Assembly (NCBI GenBank): GCA_944358895.1
Contig: CALVSB010000016.1
Coordinates: forward strand, 1-33,771
Reading direction: 5' to 3'
Origin: an uncultured Bacilli bacterium
GTDB taxonomy: Bacteria; Bacillota_I; Bacilli_A; RFN20; CAG-826
Length of the DNA stretch: 33,771 nucleotides
The notes below the pieces were generated by a model that worked only from the letters and a program-made list of their open reading frames with translations, was not told the origin of the DNA and did no database searches. The translations under genes were made by a program, and so were the position numbers. Shown here piece after piece: positions 9,990 through 16,732 of the stretch. Positions within the stretch are counted from its first letter, which is position 1. Each line of letters starts with the position of its first letter.

Positions 9990-10337
9990 ATGGAAACTTA
10001 TCCGGTAACAATCTCCGAACTTCGGGGTGGGAAAGGCGGAATAGTAGGTGCGATCTTCCGCCAGTCCCTCATTAATTTGGGCTATAGCCCGGACGCGCAC
10101 GTCTATGACATCACCAACGACTATTTCCGTTACGAAGTCGGCAGCGCCTCGAACCGCTTCGTGCGAAAGGTCAAGGATTTCTACGACTCCCTCGACGATT
10201 TTAGACGACGGATTTTCCTTTGCGAGTTTCTCGAACGCGGCCGCCATTATCCCTTCTGGTGGCTCGAATTCACGACGAAGAAGGAATACCTGAACAAGCT
10301 CCGCGACATGAAACGCCGCCTCAACAAGGCTTTCTAG
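9990..10337 (+). CDS. Unrecognised 115-residue protein, first gene of the Tad-like operon
   Basis: I do not recognise this family. The protein is soluble-looking, without signal peptide or membrane segment. It is rich in aromatic and basic residues, with SASNRFVRKVKDFYDSL in the middle, RGRHYPFWWLEF near residue 85 and a basic C-terminus. AGGAGG lies nine bases before the ATG. Only 13 bases separate it from the next gene, and the chain of short gaps and overlaps continues to the pilin at 14634, so it is likely expressed with the pilus genes. A cytoplasmic accessory or regulatory role is inference from position only. Confidence 0.75.
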   Translation: METYPVTISELRGGKGGIVGAIFRQSLINLGYSPDAHVYDITNDYFRYEVGSASNRFVRKVKDFYDSLDDFRRRIFLCEFLERGRHYPFWWLEFTTKKEYLNKLRDMKRRLNKAF

Positions 10338-10350
10338 AAAGGAGAATCCG

Positions 10351-11391
10351 GTGAACAAGAAGTGGCTGGGCCTCTGGGCCGTTCCTTTCCTTGCGCTCAA
10401 TTTGGGTGCCTCCAACCGCAACATCTGGGTTCAGGAGAAACTAATCGTCCATTCTATCAAGTATTTTCCCTTTTCCCCGGGCAAGATCCAACAAATCGAC
10501 GTCGACATTACTTGGAGAGTTGCCATTACCGCTCGTTTGCACATCATCACCCATGTTGGCGACACCGAGTATCTGACCCCGCCCAAAGGGGAAAGCCTCG
10601 GCCTCCATCCGCGGAATCCTGGCCAAAGGATGGTCTATTCCTTCTATGTCCCGCCCGAGCACTATCCTTCCGACGGCAACGGGCCGGTCTATCTTCAGAT
10701 CCTAAGCCGGGCCGGCGGCTACGTGAGCCACGGGACGGTCATGCATTGCCGGGAGCCGGAAACCTTCCGCCTCGAAGGCGAGCCCTTAGGCACATACACC
10801 TTCAAATGGCTGGAGAGCTACATCTCGGAAGACGGAGGCGACCGCTACACCATCACCGATTACGAAAAAGTCCGCTTCGAGGGAATGCAGCCCGTCTTCT
10901 ACGGCGGCAGGACCAACGCTCTGCCCATGGACCGGTGGAAGGCCACTTCCCATTACCTTTGGGGAAAGAAGGAAAGCTTCGAATGCGAAAAGGCAACTCT
11001 TTACCTGCTTAACGACTACGACCGCTTCGAAATTGGCTACGAGACGATGTACGAGCGGCAGCATTGCCGGGCCTTCGACCTCGAAACGTTCCTCGACGAC
11101 AGCCCTCTGGCCTACACCGGATTCCGGCTGGCCGAGGAAACGGAAGTCAGCCCTGACGGACGTTATCAAAGGCGGAAAGGGGAGGGCGGCCTCTTCTATC
11201 AAGCCAGCCGCGACCTGCTCTTTCCGCCGGTGGAAGGGAACGTGCCGTCAACCTATGAATTCGTCCTCGTCCTCGAAGGGGCCGACATCGGTGGCGGGAT
11301 GGAATACGTCTACCCATTCACCTATGTGAAGGAAACGAATTACGTCGGCCCCTGCGCCTCCTCCGATTACTGTGTCGCGGAGGTGGACTGA
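10351..11391 (+). CDS. Secreted protein of unknown function in the Tad-like operon
   Basis: 346 residues with an N-terminal signal-like stretch (KKWLGLWAVPFLALNLGAS). The rest is polar, rich in aromatic residues and predicted beta structure, for example KWLESYISEDGGDRYTITDY, and contains several cysteines. No other membrane segment is seen. GTG start at 10351 with AAAGGAG before it. Its stop overlaps the next start (TGATG). Outside this operon context I recognise nothing. An exported or surface-exposed component, such as a tip or adhesin-like subunit, is possible but unproven. Confidence 0.75.
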   Translation: MNKKWLGLWAVPFLALNLGASNRNIWVQEKLIVHSIKYFPFSPGKIQQIDVDITWRVAITARLHIITHVGDTEYLTPPKGESLGLHPRNPGQRMVYSFYVPPEHYPSDGNGPVYLQILSRAGGYVSHGTVMHCREPETFRLEGEPLGTYTFKWLESYISEDGGDRYTITDYEKVRFEGMQPVFYGGRTNALPMDRWKATSHYLWGKKESFECEKATLYLLNDYDRFEIGYETMYERQHCRAFDLETFLDDSPLAYTGFRLAEETEVSPDGRYQRRKGEGGLFYQASRDLLFPPVEGNVPSTYEFVLVLEGADIGGGMEYVYPFTYVKETNYVGPCASSDYCVAEVD

Positions 11392-11786
11392 TGCTCGGCT
11401 ACCTCCTTTGCGGGATCGGCCTCAGCATCTCGCTCCTTCTTTTCCAAGGCCTCTCCGGCACGATGGCGGTGGCCCGGGTCTTCAATGACCTTAGCCCTTA
11501 CATCCTCAACAACTGCGTGATGGTAACTAGCAGCCTCCCCGAGCCTTATTTCAGCGAGACGTTGATCAAGCAGGTTTTGACTGTCCACTTTGCCAATCTC
11601 AATGCCTCGGTCGGGCGCAACGCCTACCGCTTCGAGTTCGAGGTCGGCGAATTCCTTTTGGCCCGCCGGTACCCGCAATATTGCGAAATTTCGCTCAGTT
11701 ACCGTTCGATCATCGGCAACTACAACTATCACAAGGCGTTTCGGATCCAGGAGGGTATGAATGCACAACATCGCAGCCTATCTTGA
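11391..11786 (+). CDS. Membrane-anchored pseudopilin-like protein, Tad-like operon
   Basis: 131 residues with a single hydrophobic N-terminal helix (MLGYLLCGIGLSISLLLF) followed by an extracytoplasmic domain of about 105 residues. This is the shape of TadE/TadF minor pilins and other pseudopilins, but no diagnostic motif is visible. It overlaps the preceding gene by one base (TGATG) and runs 26 bases into tadA, so translation is tightly coupled. Its position directly before the assembly ATPase supports a structural role. Confidence 0.7.
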   Translation: MLGYLLCGIGLSISLLLFQGLSGTMAVARVFNDLSPYILNNCVMVTSSLPEPYFSETLIKQVLTVHFANLNASVGRNAYRFEFEVGEFLLARRYPQYCEISLSYRSIIGNYNYHKAFRIQEGMNAQHRSLS

Positions 11787-12720
11787 GGAAAGCTTCCTCA
11801 AGGATCTCCTCTTTCTCCCCGGAATCACCGACATCTCCTATAACGGCGAGGAAATCTACTATCTCGACAATCAGCAGGGGCGAGTCCGCAGTTCCATCGC
11901 CGTCAAGCCCGACGAAGTAGGGGATTTCCTGAGGCAAATTGCCAACTTTGCCGAGCGGCAGTTCTCCTATAGCGAGCCGATCCTCGACGTCAGTTTCGGC
12001 CGTTACCGCCTGAACGCCGTCTTCCGCTCGCTAGCGAGGCAGCATAACGAGAAAACCTTCACCTTTTCCCTTCGTATCGAGCGGGAGATGGCTCTCAGGA
12101 GCGGCGATCCTGAATTCTTTCCCGGGAAAAGCGAGGAGATTCTCCTGGGGCTCTTGGCTTCCGGGGAGTCAATCGTCATCGGCGGACGGACCTCGACTGG
12201 GAAGACCGAACTCGAGAAATACCTCATCGCCCATCTACCACCCGGCACGCGGGTCATCGTCATTGACAACGTCGAGGAGCTCTCCCTCGTTCCCCACGAA
12301 GGAATCGACATGACCCATTGGCTAGTCAACGATGCGGTGCCAAAGGGAAGCTTCCCTTCCCTCGTCGCCAACTCCCTCCGAAACAACCCGGACTATGTCG
12401 TGGTGGCGGAGGCAAGGGGCCCTGAAATGCTCGATGCCCTCGTCAGCGTCATGTCCGGCCATCCAATCATTACCTCGGTTCACGGAAAGTCGCTTGAGGC
12501 CTTGCCTTCCCGAATGGCGCGCCTGGCCATGCTTTCGGGGCCGAAGATTGACCGCGATTCCCTAATCGAGGATATCAACGAACACCTTAGGGCCTATGTC
12601 CACCTTGAGAAGCGGATCGACAAAAACGGTCGGGTTATCCGCTTTGTCGAAAGTATTGGCCTCCTCAATCCCAAGACCAACGCGATGGAAATTCTTTTCC
12701 GGGAGGAAAATCATGCTTAA
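11761..12720 (+). CDS. tadA: Tad/VirB11-type secretion ATPase (TadA/CpaF-like)
   Basis: Hexameric ATPase that powers assembly of Flp pili or related type II/IV secretion machines at the cytoplasmic face. Walker A is GGRTSTGKTE (residues 141-150). The Walker B region is NNPDYVVVAEARGPEMLDAL near 208-227, where most relatives have GE-x-RG and this one has AEARG, keeping the glutamate. The His-box region is HPIITSVHGKS. At 319 residues it lacks the long N-terminal extension of many TadA/CpaF proteins. The start follows GGAGGG. Its last eight bases overlap tadB. Confidence 0.93.
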   Translation: MHNIAAYLEESFLKDLLFLPGITDISYNGEEIYYLDNQQGRVRSSIAVKPDEVGDFLRQIANFAERQFSYSEPILDVSFGRYRLNAVFRSLARQHNEKTFTFSLRIEREMALRSGDPEFFPGKSEEILLGLLASGESIVIGGRTSTGKTELEKYLIAHLPPGTRVIVIDNVEELSLVPHEGIDMTHWLVNDAVPKGSFPSLVANSLRNNPDYVVVAEARGPEMLDALVSVMSGHPIITSVHGKSLEALPSRMARLAMLSGPKIDRDSLIEDINEHLRAYVHLEKRIDKNGRVIRFVESIGLLNPKTNAMEILFREENHA

Positions 12721-13426
12721 ACGCCTGCTCTTCAGTCTGGCTGCCGGGGCCATCATCCTGGCTCTGGCCCAGCTTCTATTGGCCAACTGGATAATCTCCG
12801 GAGCTTTGGCCGCGATATCGATCCCCGTCTTCGCCTTCCTCGTCCTGCGCCCGCTATCCATCTGGCGGGACAAGAGCCGGAAACGGGAAGAATGCTTTCG
12901 CTTCGTCAATGCTTTCATCGTCTCCTATGCCGTGAACGACACGATCGAAGCCTCCTATGCCTCGGCAGCCGTCGGGCTTAGCCAAGAAGGCAAGGAAGCG
13001 GCCGAGGCTTTGGCTTCGCGTTCGGTCTATGAACGGCTGGAGGGGTTGGCCGCCTATTTCGAGACGCCTTTCTATCGAATGTTCCTCTCCCTCCTGAAAG
13101 TTCAGCAGGAGGAGGGTGGGAACTTCATGGACAAGGCCGAGCCGCTCCTCAACGAAATCAACCAAAGCTACGACGATCATCTTCTCAAAGAGAAGGAAAA
13201 GAGCAAGCAGCTCGGGCAGTGGGCGGCTCTTTGGATCATGAGTGCCCTCGTCGTCCTCTTCGTCCGGATTGCTCTCAACAACAACTATGCGTCGATTGCC
13301 GCCTCGCTTCCCTACATCGTGATCGGCGTCGCCTATTTTCTCCTGGTCTTCGTCGGCTTTGCCATCTTTGCCGCGCGGTTAGCAGAGACGCCCCTCTTCA
13401 GGAAAGGAGACAGCGATGCGAATTAG
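12713..13426 (+). CDS. tadB: TadB-like inner-membrane platform protein
   Basis: 237 residues. Two N-terminal hydrophobic helices (about 5-50) and two C-terminal ones flank a cytoplasmic helical domain containing VKVQQ-like LLKVQQEEGGNFMDKAEPLL, the type II secretion F-domain arrangement. Together with TadC it should form the membrane platform worked by the TadA ATPase. The ATG at 12713 overlaps the end of tadA and follows GGGAGGAAAA. The longer frame upstream lies inside tadA. Family assignment rests on topology and gene order more than on strong motifs. Confidence 0.82.
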   Translation: MLKRLLFSLAAGAIILALAQLLLANWIISGALAAISIPVFAFLVLRPLSIWRDKSRKREECFRFVNAFIVSYAVNDTIEASYASAAVGLSQEGKEAAEALASRSVYERLEGLAAYFETPFYRMFLSLLKVQQEEGGNFMDKAEPLLNEINQSYDDHLLKEKEKSKQLGQWAALWIMSALVVLFVRIALNNNYASIAASLPYIVIGVAYFLLVFVGFAIFAARLAETPLFRKGDSDAN

Positions 13427-14144
13427 AAGGAAAAGGAAAGAGTCGTCCGATGGTTCTATAACCGCCAAGGAAACCGCGGCCATCGCGGCTCCCCAAAAGG
13501 ACGGAATACGGAAAAAGAAAGCATTTCAATGGCTTTTTGCGGGGATTATCTGGCTACTAAGTGCCGGTTTGGCCGTCGCCATCATCCTGCTTGGCTCTTC
13601 CCCTATTCTCGCCGGGGGCGTCGTGCTCGTCGGCGCCGTCGGCGGCTATCTTACCCTCGGAAGGGCAAGGAAAAGCGAGGCCGCGGATAAAGCCGTGCTG
13701 GAAGGGGATTTCGTCGAAGCTTTCTCCTACTTCTCGGTCTATGTCCAAAATGGCCTGCCGGTCTATCGAGCCCTCGAACTCACGATGGGATTCGCGAGCA
13801 AAAGGCTCGCTCCGCTCATCCAGGAACTCATTATCGGGATCGACGGTGACAAGTCGCTTCGACCCTATCTCGAGTTCGCGGACCGCTTCGCTTCCCCGGA
13901 AATCCGCCAGGTCATGATTGCCGTGGAGCGTATGGTCGAGGAGGGCGGGGCCTCCCTTTATGTCAGCCAGTTCCGCTTTGTCTTTGCTTCCCTGGCCAAG
14001 GCCAAGCGCCAAGAACGGAGGGACATTCTCTCCTCACGCCTATCCTCGCTCAATTTGCTCCCGTTGCTGGCAAGTGGCTTAACGATCCTTCTCGTGACGG
14101 TAGCCGTTCTCAGCATGATCGGAGGCTATGCGAATGGCTTCTAA
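13416..14144 (+). CDS. tadC: TadC-like inner-membrane platform protein
   Basis: 242 residues. The basic cytoplasmic N-terminus (about 40 residues) precedes two adjacent hydrophobic helices. A helical cytoplasmic domain follows with FVEAFSYFSVYVQNGLPVYR and MVEEGGASLYVSQFRF, characteristic of the TadB/TadC/GspF repeat, then a final hydrophobic hairpin (LLPLLASGLTILLVTVAVLS). It overlaps tadB by 11 bases and the next gene by 11. It is the second platform subunit of the putative pilus machine. Confidence 0.83.
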   Translation: MRIRRKRKESSDGSITAKETAAIAAPQKDGIRKKKAFQWLFAGIIWLLSAGLAVAIILLGSSPILAGGVVLVGAVGGYLTLGRARKSEAADKAVLEGDFVEAFSYFSVYVQNGLPVYRALELTMGFASKRLAPLIQELIIGIDGDKSLRPYLEFADRFASPEIRQVMIAVERMVEEGGASLYVSQFRFVFASLAKAKRQERRDILSSRLSSLNLLPLLASGLTILLVTVAVLSMIGGYANGF

Positions 14145-14472
14145 ACTAGGCCTCATTCTGACCTTCGCCTTCGCCGTGCAAATTCTCTGCTTCATGGGCG
14201 ATCTTACTTGCCTTCAGGGCCTCGTCGGCCGTCTGGACTCTTTCGCCATCGCCATTGGCAAACGCATTGCCAAAGACGGCGGTCTCACGGCCCGCGCCAT
14301 CAACGAAGCCCGCGTGAATTACGGCTTCGTCGTTCGCTCGTTGAGCGGCGGGGCCGCCGAGATCGGAGCGCTCTATCGCTACGAGGTTTCCTGCCGTTAC
14401 GTCCCGATTTCCTTCATTGAGCCCTTTACCGTGACCCTAACGAGGTCGACGGTGATTGGATACATCGAATAG
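14134..14472 (+). CDS. TadE-like minor pilin
   Basis: 112 residues. One N-terminal hydrophobic helix (GLILTFAFAVQILCFMG) is followed by a small domain ending in a beta-rich stretch (YEVSCRYVPISFIEPFTVTL), which resembles TadE/DUF4320-type minor pilins. GGAGG lies eight bases before the ATG at 14134; the ATG at 14128 is too close to it. It sits between tadC and the pilin gene, where minor pilins are expected. The assignment is by shape and position. Confidence 0.7.
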   Translation: MASKLGLILTFAFAVQILCFMGDLTCLQGLVGRLDSFAIAIGKRIAKDGGLTARAINEARVNYGFVVRSLSGGAAEIGALYRYEVSCRYVPISFIEPFTVTLTRSTVIGYIE

Positions 14473-14487
14473 AAAGGAGGTGAATGC

Positions 14488-14634
14488 ATGTCGGAAATCA
14501 AAGCTCAGCTGCTTGGGATTCTTCTCGTCCTCGGCATCTTCGCCGCGGTTGGCGGCGTCCTTGTCGGCGCTTTCGAAAGCCAGGCCAGCAGCATCGCCGC
14601 CGAGACGACCACGTTCGTCGCGAGCGTCGAATAA
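14488..14634 (+). CDS. Flp-like pilin, 48 residues
   Basis: A short gene easily missed by length cut-offs. The product starts MSEIKAQLLGILLVLGIF, with a single long hydrophobic helix (about residues 8-29) and a short polar tail (ESQASSIAAETTTFVASVE), the build of Flp-type major pilins. AAAGGAGGTGA, a near-full complement to the 16S rRNA 3' end, lies seven bases before the ATG and is the strongest ribosome binding site in the window, as expected for an abundant structural subunit. The usual Gly/xxxxGlu-Tyr cleavage motif of Flp prepilins is not obvious, and no prepilin peptidase is encoded nearby. It is the last gene before the operon terminator. Confidence 0.82.
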   Translation: MSEIKAQLLGILLVLGIFAAVGGVLVGAFESQASSIAAETTTFVASVE

Positions 14635-14656
14635 GACAAAGACATTAGAAAGGAGG

Positions 14657-14682
14657 GGGAGCTGCCTTAAGCTCCCTTTTTT
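14657..14682 (+). terminator. Terminator of the Tad-like operon
   Basis: GGGAGCT and AGCTCCC with a 6-base loop are followed by six T. The A/G-rich stretch before the stem can pair with the T-run and extend the hairpin. Confidence 0.9.
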
Positions 14683-14698
14683 CTTGCCTCGAATTTCT

Positions 14699-14704
14699 TA
14701 TAAT
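14699..14704 (+). promoter_or_regulatory. -10 element of acpP
   Basis: A perfect TATAAT ends 24 bases before the acpP start. The leader carries AGAGGA as SD. No good -35 is seen 16-18 bases upstream, where the preceding terminator's T-run lies. Confidence 0.6.
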
Positions 14705-14728
14705 GGCCGGGAAAGAGGAAAAACTGCA

Positions 14729-14962
14729 ATGGAAAATCCAAAGTTTGCCGAAATCAAGGAAGCCCTCAAGAAGCGGCTCAACGTCACCGAACTCGATCCC
14801 AAGGCTGACATCAAGTCGCTTGGCTTCGACAGCCTTGATGTCGTCGAGACTTGCATGAATCTCGAGGACAACTACGGGATCGCCTTCCAAACGGAAGAGC
14901 TTTCGACCTTCAAGACGCTCGGCGATTTGTTGGACAGCATCGAAAAGAAGATCGGCGCCTAA
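14729..14962 (+). CDS. acpP: Acyl carrier protein
   Basis: 77 residues, acidic and helical. It carries growing fatty-acyl chains on a phosphopantetheine arm. The attachment serine is Ser35 in LGFDSLDVVE. Helices flanking it match ACP (TELDPKADIKSLGFDSLD, LEDNYGIAF). The start follows AGAGGA. The gene stands alone between two terminated units, with no other fatty-acid gene in view, so it could be the housekeeping ACP or a dedicated paralogue. Confidence 0.93.
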   Translation: MENPKFAEIKEALKKRLNVTELDPKADIKSLGFDSLDVVETCMNLEDNYGIAFQTEELSTFKTLGDLLDSIEKKIGA

Positions 14963-14970
14963 AATTTCGC

Positions 14971-14999
14971 TTGCCAAAAGCGCTCGGCGTCTATATATT
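14971..14999 (+). promoter_or_regulatory. Promoter of the tRNA-Asn/tRNA-Glu(TTC) pair
   Basis: TTGCCA (14971-14976), exactly 17 bases, then TATATT (14994-14999). Predicted start about 15006, sixteen bases before tRNA-Asn. The best-formed promoter in the window. Confidence 0.8.
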
Positions 15000-15017
15000 T
15001 GTTCTTGCGCTTTTGGC
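14973..15017 (+). repeat. 11-bp perfect inverted repeat around the tRNA-Asn promoter
   Basis: GCCAAAAGCGC (14973-14983) and GCGCTTTTGGC (15007-15017) are perfect reverse complements with 23 bases between them. The left arm overlaps the -35 hexamer and the right arm begins at the predicted transcription start, so the pair brackets the promoter. It could be an operator for a dimeric or looping protein, or coincidence. Confidence 0.7.
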
Positions 15018-15021
15018 GCAT

Positions 15022-15096
15022 GCGCACTTAGCTCAACGGCAGAGCAATCGGCTGTTAACCGATCGGTTATAGGTTCGAATCCTACAGTGCGCGCCA
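15022..15096 (+). tRNA. tRNA-Asn (anticodon GTT)
   Basis: Acceptor GCGCACT/AGTGCGC is perfect. The D stem is GCTC/GAGC, the anticodon stem ATCGG/CCGAT with loop CTGTTAA (anticodon GTT), and the T arm ATAGG/CCTAC around TTCGAAT with one A-C mismatch. Discriminator G and an encoded CCA follow. The bases GCGCATGCGC at 15016-15025 form a palindrome straddling the mature 5' end. Confidence 0.96.
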
Positions 15097-15099
15097 GCT

Positions 15100-15176
15100 G
15101 GCCCGTTGGAGAAGCGGCTTAACTCATATCCCTTTCAAGGATACATCCATGGGTTCGAATCCCGTACGGGTCACCA
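15100..15176 (+). tRNA. tRNA-Glu (anticodon TTC)
   Basis: Acceptor GGCCCGT/ACGGGTC, D stem GAG/CTC, anticodon stem TATCC/GGATA with loop CTTTCAA (anticodon TTC), T arm ATGGG/CCCGT around TTCGAAT, discriminator A and an encoded CCA. It lies three bases after tRNA-Asn and shares its promoter and terminator. Confidence 0.97.
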
Positions 15177-15187
15177 GCTAACAAAGA

Positions 15188-15213
15188 AAGCCCAGCTTTG
15201 GCTGGGCTTTTTT
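15188..15213 (+). terminator. Terminator after the tRNA pair
   Basis: AGCCCAGC and GCTGGGCT form a perfect stem with a TTTG loop, followed by six T. Confidence 0.93.
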
Positions 15214-15228
15214 GCGCTTTGGCTTGCC

Positions 15229-15257
15229 TTGTTAAGAACTGGTCTTGAGTTTAGACT
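15229..15257 (+). promoter_or_regulatory. uppP promoter, leaderless type
   Basis: TTGTTA (15229-15234), 17 bases, TAGACT (15252-15257), then seven bases and the uppP ATG. The predicted transcription start is the base before, or the first base of, the start codon. This is the clearest leaderless arrangement in the window because both promoter elements are present. Confidence 0.72.
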
Positions 15258-15264
15258 ACCCCCG

Positions 15265-16224
15265 ATGGGCAATTGGAACTGGCTAACTTTTCTCAAGGTG
15301 ATTCTTTTCGGAATCGTCGAGGGCATCACCGAGTGGCTCCCTATTTCGAGCACTGGCCACTTGATCATCCTCGAAGAAGCCCTCGGGATGGAATCCGCTT
15401 TCGGCCCCAACGGTTCGGCCTTTTGGGAGTTCTTCCTCGTCTTTATCCAATTCGGGGCCATCTTGGCCGTCGTTGCCGTCTTTTTCAAAGAGCTTTGGCC
15501 TTGGGCCCGCTCGAAAACTCCGGACGACCGGAAGAAGATCTACTGGACGTGGCTCTATATTGTCATTGCCTGTCTCCCGGCCGCGGTGGTAGGCCTTTTC
15601 CTCGACGATTTTCTCGACACCTATCTATATAATTTCATCACCGTATCGGTGACGTTGATCATCTACGGCCTCGCCTTCATCGTGATCGAACTTTTCCTCC
15701 GGAAAGCCAAGAAAGAACCGCTTATCAACGACCTCTCGGCCTTTACGTGGAAGACCGCCCTCATCATTGGGGCTGCCCAGATTCTCTCCCTCATCCCCGG
15801 TACCTCCAGGAGCGGGGTCACGATCCTGGCCGCCCTCCTCATCGGCTGCAACCGCGAGACGAGCGCCAAGTTCTCCTTCTATGTCTCGATTCCTATCATG
15901 ATCGGGGCCTCACTCTTCAAAGGCTTCAAATTCTTCTACGAAGGGAATTCGATGGATGGTTCGCAAATCACTTACCTCCTCGTTGGTGCCGTGGTGGCCT
16001 TCGGGATTTCCCTCCTTGCCATCAAGTGGCTCACCTCCTTCGTCAAGAACCACACGTTCATCGGCTTTGGCTACTACCGGATTGCCCTCGGCGTCCTCTT
16101 GATTGTTCTCTACCTTTCCATTCCTTCTCTCCGCGGCGGCGAAGCCCTCGCGGCCGTCTGGCCATGGACCCAAGAAATCAAAGGAGCCATCCATCTTTCT
16201 TTGCCTTTACGGCTGCGCCGTTAA
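15265..16224 (+). CDS. uppP: Undecaprenyl-diphosphatase (UppP/BacA)
   Basis: Removes a phosphate from undecaprenyl diphosphate at the outer face of the membrane, recycling the lipid carrier for cell-wall synthesis; extra copies give bacitracin resistance. 319 residues with about eight hydrophobic helices. Both family signatures are intact: GIVEGITEWLPISSTGHL near residue 17 and LSLIPGTSRSGVT near residue 178. No SD precedes the ATG at 15265, and the frame upstream runs through the tRNA, so a leaderless start is the simplest reading. Its presence argues that the host makes a peptidoglycan wall. Confidence 0.95.
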   Translation: MGNWNWLTFLKVILFGIVEGITEWLPISSTGHLIILEEALGMESAFGPNGSAFWEFFLVFIQFGAILAVVAVFFKELWPWARSKTPDDRKKIYWTWLYIVIACLPAAVVGLFLDDFLDTYLYNFITVSVTLIIYGLAFIVIELFLRKAKKEPLINDLSAFTWKTALIIGAAQILSLIPGTSRSGVTILAALLIGCNRETSAKFSFYVSIPIMIGASLFKGFKFFYEGNSMDGSQITYLLVGAVVAFGISLLAIKWLTSFVKNHTFIGFGYYRIALGVLLIVLYLSIPSLRGGEALAAVWPWTQEIKGAIHLSLPLRLRR

Positions 16225-16245
16225 TTCTCAGGTATCATTCCCATC

Positions 16246-16275
16246 AAAAAGCGGCATGGCCGCCTTTTCTTTTTT
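16246..16275 (+). terminator. Probable terminator after uppP
   Basis: GCGGC and GCCGC with an ATG loop, flanked by A5 on the left and CTTTTCTTTTTT on the right. The stem is short and has a bulged C, so efficiency is uncertain. Confidence 0.6.
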
Positions 16276-16304
16276 GAGCGATAGTAGGGGCGGAGGAAGA
16301 AATC

Positions 16305-16721
16305 ATGGATTTCGAGAAAGCCAATATCTTCGGCCTCGGAAACAAAAACGAGGCCTACGCCCAGTATTTCGACGGGCAAAGCTACCTCTGCCCCTTGGGA
16401 GGGAAGGATAGTCCCCTCTCGATGGCCAACGTCACCTTCCAGCCGGGCTCCCGGAATCACTGGCATATTCACCATGCCAAAAGAGGCGGGGGACAGATCC
16501 TTTTGGTCACGGCCGGTGAAGGCTACTACCAGGAGTGGGGAAAGAAGCCACGGAAACTAAGGCCGGGCGACGTGGTCATCATTCCGCCCGAGGTCAAGCA
16601 TTGGCACGGGGCCGCTCCCCATAGCTGGTTCAGCCACATTGCCATCGAGGTCCCTGGCGAAGAAGCGTCCAACGAGTGGCTCGAAGCGGTCGACAACGCT
16701 TTCTACGACAACCTCGAATAA
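16305..16721 (+). CDS. Cupin-domain protein
   Basis: 138 residues, a single small beta-barrel of the cupin superfamily. Motif 1 is HWHIHHAKRGGGQILLVTAG near residue 49, with the metal-ligand His residues and a Gln in the place of Glu. Motif 2 is LRPGDVVIIPPEVKHWHGAA near residue 85. Such proteins bind a divalent metal and often act on small aromatic or carbonyl compounds. GGAGGAAG precedes the ATG. It is followed 11 bases later by a carboxymuconolactone-decarboxylase-like gene, a pairing common in bacteria. Enzymatic role not assignable. Confidence 0.9.
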   Translation: MDFEKANIFGLGNKNEAYAQYFDGQSYLCPLGGKDSPLSMANVTFQPGSRNHWHIHHAKRGGGQILLVTAGEGYYQEWGKKPRKLRPGDVVIIPPEVKHWHGAAPHSWFSHIAIEVPGEEASNEWLEAVDNAFYDNLE

Positions 16722-16732
16722 AGGAGAAAACA

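Noticed and set aside
15106..15264. N-terminal extension of uppP
   Set aside because: The open frame there runs through tRNA-Glu(TTC), its terminator and the uppP promoter.
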